Positions 1 through 7,469 of a stretch of 64,000 nucleotides of DNA are shown piece by piece. Location: contig NZ_JALDNB010000002.1 of assembly GCF_022699665.1 (NCBI RefSeq), forward strand, positions 1 to 64,000. The letters are read 5' to 3'. Origin of the DNA: Chryseobacterium aahli. GTDB lineage: Bacteria > Bacteroidota > Bacteroidia > Flavobacteriales > Weeksellaceae. The notes beneath the pieces are model-generated. The model was not told the origin of the DNA, made no database searches, and worked only from the letters and a program-made list of their open reading frames with translations. A program made the translations under genes and the position numbers. The stretch's first letter is position 1, and every line of letters starts with the position of its first letter.

Positions 1-80
1 ATTTTTTTTCGTCCCTTATCCCCCTTCCCACCCCCCTCTTTTCACTTTTGGGGGCCCCCCCCCCCCCCCCCCCAAAAATC
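1..80. other. homopolymer-rich contig-end-like sequence
   Basis: The first 80 bases are runs of T, C and G, including about 18 C in a row near 55-73. Nothing else in the window has this composition, and no feature is visible. It reads like low-quality consensus at a contig end rather than biology. Sequence upstream of position ~80 should not be trusted. Confidence 0.6.
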
Positions 81-150
81 TGAAAAGAGCTCAAACAGGC
101 CGTTCAATCGGGGCTATGAATAAAAATAGAACTTACAGTCAATAATTCTC

Positions 151-996
151 ATGAAAAACCTTAGCATATTATTTTTAGTCTTTTTCAACTTATTGTATTC
201 TCAAACTCCGGATGAAAATTTAGTTTCAGACTTAAATAAAACAAAATTACTATTCCTAAACAAAAGATTCGAAGCTTATGGTGATTTCGTTTATCCCAAT
301 GTTTTCAAAATATCTGGAGGAAGAGAGAAGGTAATCAATTTATCAAGATCTGCTGTCGAAAAAATGGAAGCTGAAGGGTACATATTTTTAGATATAAACT
401 TTAAAAGCTTTTCGAAAATGATTAAAGTAAAAAATCAACTACAAACAAGTTTTACACAGACAATTTTGATGCAGACTCCAAAAGGAAAAATAGAAAGTGA
501 TTATACAATGATTGCAATTTCAATAAACGATGGTAAAAATTGGAAGTTTATTGACACTTCAGGAAATGATAAAGAAACAATGTTGAAGCTTTTTCCTGAG
601 CTAAGCGATAAGATCATAGTTTTACCAAAGAGAGCCACAATGATCAACGAAATTGATTTAGACAAAAGATGCAGAGAATTTAATCAGCTAAAAATGTATA
701 CGATCTCAGACATCGGCAAAACAAAATCAATTATAACCGTTTCTGATAATGAGTTAAGGGAAGACTATTCGACAGGTAGTGTTATAATCAGTCACCTTGA
801 ACGTAATGAAAAAAAACCTTGTGAAATAAGTGCTACCATAACAAAAGTTATCGGCAATGATTCCAGCTTCAAAATTGGCTATAAAATGAAAATAAGCCTA
901 ATTAAGTTTGATAAAAATGAAATATACTATAGTGCTGAATTTAATAACGTTAAAAGTTCAGGTAAGTATTTTGTAACAGATAATCTCGTAAAATAA
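151..996 (+). CDS. secreted protein of unknown function (281 aa)
   Basis: I do not recognise this protein. It begins with a typical signal peptide (about residues 1-17, ending near LLYSQ), so it is probably periplasmic or outer-membrane exposed. The rest is soluble, Lys/Asp/Ile-rich and has no membrane segment. It falls into an N-terminal half (to about residue 160) with a stretch around 'WKFIDTSGND', and a C-terminal half with alternating beta-like segments. The ATG at 151 is the first start after the odd contig-end sequence. It precedes tssE by 216 bp on the same strand, but nothing in it suggests a T6SS effector or immunity protein, so the neighbourhood is weak evidence. Codon use and AT content resemble the neighbours. 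Confidence 0.7.
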   Translation: MKNLSILFLVFFNLLYSQTPDENLVSDLNKTKLLFLNKRFEAYGDFVYPNVFKISGGREKVINLSRSAVEKMEAEGYIFLDINFKSFSKMIKVKNQLQTSFTQTILMQTPKGKIESDYTMIAISINDGKNWKFIDTSGNDKETMLKLFPELSDKIIVLPKRATMINEIDLDKRCREFNQLKMYTISDIGKTKSIITVSDNELREDYSTGSVIISHLERNEKKPCEISATITKVIGNDSSFKIGYKMKISLIKFDKNEIYYSAEFNNVKSSGKYFVTDNLVK

Positions 997-1212
997 ACCA
1001 TATAATATCTCATAAATCTCCATTCTATAAAATTTGAAATAATACTTTTAAGATTTCCAAGGTTCTCGGAAAATTTGTTTCACCATTATCTGAAACTTCG
1101 AATTCACTTAAAAGTTTCAAAATATTACTGCATATTATTTCCCGAAAATGATTAATTTGGTATTTCATTTTAAATAATGACACCAAAAAATTAAAATAGA
1201 GAACAAAAATCT

Positions 1213-1653
1213 ATGGACACACCAAATTACAGAATGCCCTTTGTGCCGTCAACGCTGATGTCTGAAGGTGGAAGTATAGACACCTGCGATATGGGTGAAA
1301 GTATTGCCCACAACATTATGCTCCTGATTACCACAAAAAAAGGTGAAAACAGATATGATGAAAATTATGGCAATGACGTTTGGAATCTGGAATTTGATAA
1401 TGGAATTACATCAGCCGTATGGGAAAATGTTTTTATCAAAAGTCTTAAAAGGCAGATTCAGGAGTTTGAACCGAGAATCGTTCAGCCACAGGTCGACGCC
1501 CATGTAGAAGTCGTAGAGCACAACTATGACACCAAAGAACATACAGAAATCAAGAAAAAAGTAAGGATCGCCATCAATGCAAAAATGGAAGCTACCGGAG
1601 AACGCTTTAGTTTTTCCACAGAACTGTTCTTGAGTCCTATGTCAATCGATTAA
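1213..1653 (+). CDS. tssE: type VI secretion baseplate protein TssE-like (GPW/gp25 family)
   Basis: This 146-aa protein has the gp25/lysozyme-like wedge fold signature: an N-terminal 'SIAHNIMLLITTKKGENRY' region followed by 'GNDVWNLEFDN', which matches the conserved 'G-E-x-R-x-D-x-x-Y-G' and 'W-x-L-E-F' pattern of phage gp25 and TssE. In T6SS it joins the baseplate at the base of the contractile sheath, in the cytoplasm. The Bacteroidota (T6SSiii) version is of this length. The next gene, 19 bp downstream, is tssF, so the two form an operon. gp25-like proteins also occur in phage tails and other contractile injection systems, but the TssF partner makes T6SS the better call. The other T6SS genes in this window, tssG and tssN, lie at the far end. 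Confidence 0.85.
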   Translation: MDTPNYRMPFVPSTLMSEGGSIDTCDMGESIAHNIMLLITTKKGENRYDENYGNDVWNLEFDNGITSAVWENVFIKSLKRQIQEFEPRIVQPQVDAHVEVVEHNYDTKEHTEIKKKVRIAINAKMEATGERFSFSTELFLSPMSID

Positions 1654-1672
1654 TCACCACCTTATCACAAAT

Positions 1673-3556
1673 ATGAATTTAGATCAGAATATTTATTCGA
1701 AAGAGTCTGTAAAAGCACGAATGTTGCAAAATGCTACCAAAGTCTGGGGATTGAAAAGTCCGCAGTCGCTGGATCCTTTTGTTAAACTTTTAATCGATGC
1801 TTTCAGTACGGAAGTTTTTAAAGCGAATAATGAAATTCAAACCGTTAATGCGAGAATTTTAGAAAAGCTTGCGAAACTTTTAACCCCATCTATATACACC
1901 CATCCGATTCCTGCGCACGCCGTTGCATATACGGCTCCTTTTGAATCTTCAGAGGTTTTGCTTGAGCATACTGAATTTTTCTTCAGAAAGCAGATGAATT
2001 CAACGGTAAAATCAGAATCAGATAAACAACTGAATATTCCTTTTACACCTATTGGGAGTGTAAAAACAAATAAGGCACAGACTGCCATTATGTTCGTTGG
2101 CAACACATGCTACAGCATTGATGATCGTTTAAATAAAATCCCAATTTCAAGGTTTCAGGGAAGACCGTCTGATTATAGGAAAGTAACGATTGGAATTAAT
2201 GTTTCAAAATACACCAACGAAAAATTCCCAAGAGCTTTGGGATTGTATTGTTCAAATCCTGCATTTGAGCATTTAGATTTTGTGTATAAATTACTTCCTT
2301 ACATCACCGTTTCAAGTAACGGGAATCCTCTATTTGTGAAGGAAGGTTTAACGTATCTTAAAAAAGAACAGGCAGAAGGTTATGAACAACTTTTTCATGA
2401 GCAATCTATTCAGACGAAAATCATTGAAGACATCAAAAGTATTTATCATCATAAATTCATTGAAGTAACCGGACTTTCAAGAGATTTATTTTCAGAAGCG
2501 GGAACATTGCCTCAGGATTTAGATTTTTTAAACGGAAGAGAAGAGATTCAGAAATATATTGACGGCAAAAACTTCTTGTGGCTGACTTTTGAATTTCCTC
2601 CGCAGTTTTCCGCTGAGATTTTAGATAATTTCACTTTTGTATTAAACGCTTTCCCCATTTACAATCGTGGCTGGAAAAAGACAGAGTACAGTTTAGATAT
2701 CATGGGAAATAATATTCCTCTGATTACTGAGGAAGGTGAACATTTTCTGTACGTAGATGAAGTACAGGACGGGGAAGGAAGAAAGTATACCGAAATTCCT
2801 TTCACTCCTTCAGATGATCTGAAAAAAGGTCTGTATACTGTAAGAAAAGGTGGAATGGAAAGATTCAACAACAGAAATGCGGTGGATATGATTTCGAATG
2901 TTCTTGAGTTGACGAGAGATGAAATTGCAGCTTTTTCTTTATTAAATCGTGACAACGTCAAAGGAATGCTGAGCGAAATGTCTGACAAGATGAAGTCGAT
3001 GGTGCAGAAAGTAAATAACGCCAAAAGAAGCATCAAGCAGGAGCTCAACTACGTGATTATGGAACCTGTTGAGAAAACCGATCATACTTATGCGTCATTT
3101 TGGATTACGCATTGTACTTTTGCCAACCATATGCGTCCTGGAACTGAACTTTCGAACCAATTAAAATCTCAGTCACTGATACTTCTTACCGAAACCATCG
3201 GTGGTGCGGAAGAGCAGAAAGGTTCAGACAGTATTCAGGCATACAAATATGCGTTAACGACCAGAGATAAAATTATTTCGCTTGAAGACGTTAAAAATTA
3301 CGTGCGAATGGTTTTAAAAGATGAATTAAAAGATGTCCGTGTAAAAAGAGGAACCATGATCAGTAACAAACCAAAGGAAGGTTTCGTTCGAACGGTTGAA
3401 GTCGAGGTTATTCCACAAAATTATTCTTTCTACGGAAGAGTGTATTGGGAAAATATGGCGAATATTCTTAGAAATCAGATTATCTCAAAAGCCATCGACG
3501 GTATAGAATATCGGGTAATGATTACCAATGAGGATGTAGATTTTTTTGAAAATTAA
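1673..3556 (+). CDS. tssF: type VI secretion baseplate subunit TssF (VasA/ImpG-like)
   Basis: This 627-aa cytoplasmic protein resembles TssF. The N-terminal segment around residues 45-105 carries the family pattern of a helix ending in 'LEKLAKLLTPSIY', then 'HPIPAHAVAY' and a beta segment, equivalent to 'LYPHYLRPIPS' of Proteobacterial TssF. There is no signal peptide or membrane segment. TssF forms a heterotrimer with TssG in the baseplate wedge and docks to TssE. It starts 19 bp after tssE and ends just before a strong hairpin at 3578-3619, so the operon stops here. The usual partner tssG is not adjacent; a tssG-like gene is at 62657. Identification rests on the N-terminal pattern, length and gene order. 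Confidence 0.8.
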   Translation: MNLDQNIYSKESVKARMLQNATKVWGLKSPQSLDPFVKLLIDAFSTEVFKANNEIQTVNARILEKLAKLLTPSIYTHPIPAHAVAYTAPFESSEVLLEHTEFFFRKQMNSTVKSESDKQLNIPFTPIGSVKTNKAQTAIMFVGNTCYSIDDRLNKIPISRFQGRPSDYRKVTIGINVSKYTNEKFPRALGLYCSNPAFEHLDFVYKLLPYITVSSNGNPLFVKEGLTYLKKEQAEGYEQLFHEQSIQTKIIEDIKSIYHHKFIEVTGLSRDLFSEAGTLPQDLDFLNGREEIQKYIDGKNFLWLTFEFPPQFSAEILDNFTFVLNAFPIYNRGWKKTEYSLDIMGNNIPLITEEGEHFLYVDEVQDGEGRKYTEIPFTPSDDLKKGLYTVRKGGMERFNNRNAVDMISNVLELTRDEIAAFSLLNRDNVKGMLSEMSDKMKSMVQKVNNAKRSIKQELNYVIMEPVEKTDHTYASFWITHCTFANHMRPGTELSNQLKSQSLILLTETIGGAEEQKGSDSIQAYKYALTTRDKIISLEDVKNYVRMVLKDELKDVRVKRGTMISNKPKEGFVRTVEVEVIPQNYSFYGRVYWENMANILRNQIISKAIDGIEYRVMITNEDVDFFEN

Positions 3557-3577
3557 TCTTATTTAAATATAAAAAAC

Positions 3578-3619
3578 AATTCCGAAAAGCTTTAAATACA
3601 ACTAAAGCTTTTCGGAATT
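3578..3619. terminator. bidirectional intrinsic terminator between tssF and a convergent operon
   Basis: A perfect 17-bp inverted repeat (3578-3594 paired with 3603-3619, 8-nt loop) begins with AATTCCG and is flanked by A-rich and T-rich sides. It sits between convergent genes ending at 3556 and 3625 and can terminate both. Confidence 0.85.
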
Positions 3620-3624
3620 TTAAT

Positions 3625-3924
3625 TTAAATAATCTGATCCATCAGAATAACCTCTCTTTTTTCCAGCAAAGGAATAATCTGCTGCACAACCAGATTCTGA
3701 TAATGTTCTGAGTTTTTATGAAATTCTAAAGCTGATTCATTTTCATATCCTTCAAATAGGATCAATGTATTTTTATCGGCTTTGCTCTGATGAATTTTGT
3801 AAAATAAATTTCCTTCTTCTTCAGAACTTTTTTGGGCAGCCTTTTTCATAATTTCCAATACTGAATCCAGTTTTCTTTCTTTTACCTGCCATTGGGCATA
3901 AACGTAAATTGCTTGTTCGCTCAT
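3625..3924 (-). CDS. putative quinol monooxygenase (ABM domain, YgiN-like)
   Basis: This 99-aa protein is a single antibiotic-biosynthesis-monooxygenase (ABM) domain. The features are a first strand 'IYVYAQWQVK', a helix, 'EEGNLFYKIHQS', and then 'ILFEGYENESALEFHKNSEHY', the typical E-x-w-x-s-x-x-a-x-x-x-H-x-x-S-x-H pattern. Members are small dimeric cytoplasmic enzymes that oxidise quinols or aromatic substrates without a cofactor, or act as simple oxidative-stress proteins. It lies 16 bp downstream of the DJ-1/PfpI gene on the minus strand, and both follow the Crp/Fnr gene. This suggests a small oxidative- or electrophile-stress unit. The substrate cannot be told from sequence. Confidence 0.8.
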   Translation of the reverse strand: MSEQAIYVYAQWQVKERKLDSVLEIMKKAAQKSSEEEGNLFYKIHQSKADKNTLILFEGYENESALEFHKNSEHYQNLVVQQIIPLLEKREVILMDQII

Positions 3925-3940
3925 CTTTTTAGATTTTAAA

Positions 3941-4621
3941 TTATGAATTTCTAGACTCTAAAATTGCTACTATTTTTTCACCTACACCTTTTGCAGAAGC
4001 GGGGTTTTGTCCGGTTACTAAATTTCCGTCAGCGATACTGTTTGCGAACCAGGCTTCCGCAGCATGGAAAACAGCACCTTGTTCAGTCAATGCAGTTTGT
4101 AAATCAAAAGGAACATCGGCTCTTGCGTAATTGTCTTCTTCTTCCGTTGTGAAAGAGGCGATATTTTTACCATTTACCAAATAAGTTCCGTCACTTAATT
4201 TTACATTGAGTAAAGAAACCGGACCGTGACAAACAGCTCCTACAATTGCATTTCTTTCATAAGCTCCAGCGATTACCTTCTTTAGTTCAGCATTTTCAGG
4301 CATATCGACCATCGGAGCCAAACCACCAGGAATGAAAACTGCATCGTAATTATTGACATCAACTTCTGAAAGTTTAGCAGCTTTGTGCATGTCTTCCCAA
4401 CCTTTACCTGTGAGGAATTTTAAATTATCAGGATCGTCTGCTAAATTTAATGCGTCTAAAAATGGAGATTCACCCTTTAAACTCGCAAAATCAATTTGAT
4501 AATCTGCTTTCTCAAATTCTGCATACGGATGTGCAACTTCTGATAAGAAAGTTCCGGTTCTTCTGTTGTTCGGTCCGATAGCGTTTGCATTGGATACGAT
4601 TATTAATACTTTTGGTTTCAT
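3941..4621 (-). CDS. DJ-1/PfpI family protein, type 1 glutamine amidotransferase-like
   Basis: This 226-aa protein carries the DJ-1/PfpI superfamily nucleophile elbow 'GAVCHGP' with Cys131-His132, a conserved glutamate in 'SEVAHPY' (Glu28), and 'FIPGGLAPM' before the elbow. That layout matches the Hsp31-like class, whose members act as glyoxalase III, chaperone or deglycase; I cannot choose between these from sequence. There is no signal peptide, so it is cytoplasmic. It precedes the ABM monooxygenase by 16 bp. A perfect TGTGA-N6-TCACA palindrome lies about 120 bp upstream (4740-4755), which may be a Crp-type operator or just the terminator of the regulator gene. Confidence 0.85.
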   Translation of the reverse strand: MKPKVLIIVSNANAIGPNNRRTGTFLSEVAHPYAEFEKADYQIDFASLKGESPFLDALNLADDPDNLKFLTGKGWEDMHKAAKLSEVDVNNYDAVFIPGGLAPMVDMPENAELKKVIAGAYERNAIVGAVCHGPVSLLNVKLSDGTYLVNGKNIASFTTEEEDNYARADVPFDLQTALTEQGAVFHAAEAWFANSIADGNLVTGQNPASAKGVGEKIVAILESRNS

Positions 4622-4736
4622 GACTTTAAAATTTTTTGTTAATAAATATTTAGTTTAACCGATTTGGAATTGTTTAAATTTCTATAGCAAATGTATGGTG
4701 GCGGCAAGGCGAAACAGAAGGAGAGAAGTCACAAAA

Positions 4737-4758
4737 AAGTGTGACCGAAATCACACTT
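4737..4758 (-). terminator. intrinsic terminator after the Crp/Fnr gene, overlapping a Crp-like palindrome
   Basis: An 8-bp stem (4737-4744 with 4751-4758, 6-nt loop) is followed on the minus strand by T6 (4733-4738), 34 nt beyond the regulator's stop codon. This is a good terminator. The core is also TGTGA-CCGAAA-TCACA, the classic Crp operator layout. Confidence 0.65.
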
Positions 4759-4791
4759 AAACTTTTCAAATTCTTTAAAACTTTAAATAAA

Positions 4792-5361
4792 CTATTTAGC
4801 ATTTGAATAAAGCCTGCTCAATGTTTCCCTACTTACTCCAAGATATTCAGCAATATATTTTTTAGGAATCTGCAGGATGAGGTCAGGATATAATTTTGAA
4901 AATTCTTCATATCGTTTCTGAGGAGTGCTTGATAACAGAAGTCGTATTCTATCCTGCAAAGCAACATAGCCGTTGGTCAGTTTTATTCTGAAAAAATGCT
5001 CCATGGTATGAAATTCTGAAGCCAGCTTTTCTCTTCCTTCCAAAGTAAGACACAAAACTTCTCCGTCTGAAAGACATTCTACAAACATCGTCGATTTGTT
5101 TTGTTTAAAAAAACTGCTGTAATCAGTCATCCACCAATTTTTCTTAGCAAATTGTACAATGTGTTCTTTTCCGTTTTCGTCGAGATAATAGACTTTGTAA
5201 ATTCCATCTAAGACCAGAAACTCAAATTGTACATCATCACCTTCATGAAGCAGAAACTGATTTTTACGGACGTTCTTAAGTGTGAAAAATGTTTTGATAG
5301 ATTCAAATTCTTCATCGGTAATGCGACTTATTTCTTCGATATGCTGCCGTAATCTGTTCAT
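4792..5361 (-). CDS. Crp/Fnr family transcriptional regulator
   Basis: This 189-aa protein has an N-terminal cyclic-nucleotide-binding-type beta barrel (about residues 20-115; 'LHEGDDVQFEFLVLDGIYKVYYLDENGKEH' split over two strands). A long dimer helix follows, then a C-terminal helix-turn-helix 'YIAEYLGVSRETLSRL' (about residues 169-184). The wing after the recognition helix is very short, as is usual for the ~190-aa Bacteroidota members. No cysteine cluster of the Fnr type is visible, so it is not an iron-sulfur oxygen sensor. Effector unknown. It lies directly upstream of, and co-directional with, the DJ-1/ABM pair and may control it. The start at 5361 has a clean ATG. Confidence 0.85.
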   Translation of the reverse strand: MNRLRQHIEEISRITDEEFESIKTFFTLKNVRKNQFLLHEGDDVQFEFLVLDGIYKVYYLDENGKEHIVQFAKKNWWMTDYSSFFKQNKSTMFVECLSDGEVLCLTLEGREKLASEFHTMEHFFRIKLTNGYVALQDRIRLLLSSTPQKRYEEFSKLYPDLILQIPKKYIAEYLGVSRETLSRLYSNAK

Positions 5362-5766
5362 GAATGTTGATTAATACACTGTAAATTTAGATAAAATTGA
5401 TGAAGATAAAATATAATGATTCTTGATAGGCTTTCAGAAACTATAAAGGAAAAAAAGAGTTTAGTGTTGGTATCTATTGTTCGCTCGATAAATTTAAGCA
5501 ATCAACGAAATAGAATATTGTGTAACAATTACTTATGAGGATGTAAACTTTTTTACAAAAAATATTTAAATAAGAATAAAGATTTGACTAAAGCTAAGAA
5601 ATATATTTAAATTTTATAAAAATTATGTATTTAAAGAACTGTCACTAACTAAAAAGTTAATGACAGTCATGTTTTACAATAATTAATCTAATTATAAAAT
5701 ATGTAATTTTTTTCGGCTTTAAATTTCAAGTTGTTATGATGAGAATTATTAAGCTGTTCTGATATG
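5362..5766. other. 405-bp intergenic region without a gene
   Basis: No convincing gene is visible on either strand. The region is very AT-rich and holds the Crp/Fnr gene's promoter on its left side and one hairpin (5638-5667) on its right. Confidence 0.5.
5638..5667 (-). terminator. possible terminator of the YadA-head-like gene
   Basis: A 13-bp stem (5638-5650 with 5655-5667, AAAA/TTTT loop) pairs fully only on the minus-strand RNA, where the one non-Watson-Crick pair is a G-U. It lies 100 nt past the stop at 5767. The T-run after it is poor. Confidence 0.4.
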
Positions 5767-7203
5767 TTATAATTTAATTCTGATTTCGCCAGTACTTGTT
5801 TTGTATAACTTACCAACGGCCAAACCTCCGGTAGCCGCAGCTGCATCATTAGCATATGTTGGAAGGGTACTAAAATTAAAATCTGCGGCAGAAACCGAAG
5901 CTCTCGTTACAGATTTTATAACACCTGTAGAAGTTGCAACTACAATCCTGTCTGCTGATGTTCCTGTGTAAGCAGTTGTATTGATATTTCGGATTCTCAG
6001 ACCACCTCTGCCTGCAAATTGTGTACCTCCTAAGTCTAATAATTCAGTCGGTTTTGCATCATCTTCTTCACCACTTACGCCTATTGCAGTGTTACCATTT
6101 CTAAGCACAGTCATCGCATTATTGAAGGTGTAAGGTGGTGTATAAGAATTACCATTACCAATTTGAAATAAAGCATCATCCTGTATGGGTGTAGAAGTAA
6201 GTGATCCTGTTCGAATAGCATTTCTTTCTCCAATGGCAGTTGAAACAAATCCGGCTGCTAATGTTTGTCTTCCCATAGCTGTTGCTGCAATTCCTTGGGC
6301 AGTTGTATAGGCTCCTATTGCTACAGATTGATCTCCACTTGCAGTTGCAGTGTGTGTACTTAAGGCAAGCGAATATAATCCACTAGCCACTGCATTTAGA
6401 CCTATAGCCATGCTGAATATATTACTGGATGTAGGATTCATGCCAAATGCAGATGAATAGTAACCAGTAGCTTTCGCATTTTGTCCTATGGCAACTGAAT
6501 AATCTCCGGTAGCTTCTGATTGATTTCCTCCCATTGATAATGAATATGGGCCGCTAGCAATATTAAATGATCCAATTGCTTGAGCTCTTATACCACTTGC
6601 ATTATTTCTCCAACCAAGTACAGTAGAGTTTTCTCCGGAAGCTCTGTTTTCTACGCCATAAGCTAAAGAATTTACACCAGGTATAGACGTTCCGCTAAGT
6701 TCATCAGCATGAGGTATACCTCCACGCATATTGCCTCTGACATCAAATTTTGCAAGCGGTTTTATTGCGGCAAAATCACCAACACCTACGTTACCATTTT
6801 GATAAATATTTTGGGTATTTATTGTGGCTGCGGTTGTTGTGTTTTCTAAATTCCAAGGGTTTGCAGCTGCAATAGAATCCCCCTTCATTTTTTGCCATAT
6901 ATTACCATCAAAATAAAAATAGCCGGATGTTGTTACATTAACAGTTTTTGTAGTTGTAGAACTTGAAAGCAAAGCCTCAGTTATGTAAACAATAGCGCCG
7001 GTCTGTTGAGTATCATAATTAGCATCTTTAGCTTTTAGTTCAGAACCTTTGAGTCTGGGAGCAATAAATCCATCGATTTTTGTAATGTCTGAGGGGGATG
7101 CCATTACATCTAACGTAGCTTTGGGAGTTTCGGTGTTAATACCTACTTGGGAAAAAGCAAATCCGGTAATGAGACTGCTGAAGAGAATAAATTGTTTTTT
7201 CAT
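5767..7203 (-). CDS. secreted protein with YadA-head-type repeats
   Basis: This 478-aa protein has a signal peptide (about residues 1-18, ending AFSQ). It then has the 'VGINTETPKATLDV' opening common in flavobacterial surface proteins. From about residue 180 to 325 it has a run of ~14-residue repeats of the form 'S-x-A-I/M-G-x-x-A-x-A-x-G-x-x-S', the left-handed beta-roll seen in YadA/Hia heads. It lacks a coiled-coil stalk and a YadA translocator barrel, so it is not a classical trimeric autotransporter. The end 'GKLYKTSTGEIRIKL' is not a type IX sorting domain of the usual kind. It probably sits at the cell surface. The downstream-coded neighbour on the same strand (7470-9065) is a TPR-AraC regulator; an adhesive role is inference. 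Confidence 0.7.
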   Translation of the reverse strand: MKKQFILFSSLITGFAFSQVGINTETPKATLDVMASPSDITKIDGFIAPRLKGSELKAKDANYDTQQTGAIVYITEALLSSSTTTKTVNVTTSGYFYFDGNIWQKMKGDSIAAANPWNLENTTTAATINTQNIYQNGNVGVGDFAAIKPLAKFDVRGNMRGGIPHADELSGTSIPGVNSLAYGVENRASGENSTVLGWRNNASGIRAQAIGSFNIASGPYSLSMGGNQSEATGDYSVAIGQNAKATGYYSSAFGMNPTSSNIFSMAIGLNAVASGLYSLALSTHTATASGDQSVAIGAYTTAQGIAATAMGRQTLAAGFVSTAIGERNAIRTGSLTSTPIQDDALFQIGNGNSYTPPYTFNNAMTVLRNGNTAIGVSGEEDDAKPTELLDLGGTQFAGRGGLRIRNINTTAYTGTSADRIVVATSTGVIKSVTRASVSAADFNFSTLPTYANDAAAATGGLAVGKLYKTSTGEIRIKL

Positions 7204-7469
7204 TTGTTTGTAAATTTTTAGAACTGTATTTTATTATCGTGTGTATTTTTTCATTTTAGCTGAGATTTATTATTTCCGTATGAATTGTTTTTTGTGACGT
7301 TTCAAAAGTAGCTTTGTTGAGTTAGTGCTACAAATATTTACTGGCTAGTATTCAGGAAAATGGGTGATTATAATTAAATTTCAAAATATTGATTTTCAGT
7401 ATTTTATATTTTGTTTTATAATGTTTTTTGTTTTCGAAATTTGTTGTTTAAATATGTGCTTATTGTATG

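Noticed and set aside
1213..3556. Prophage tail baseplate
   Set aside because: No other tail genes are nearby, and the partner resembles TssF rather than phage gpJ or gp6.
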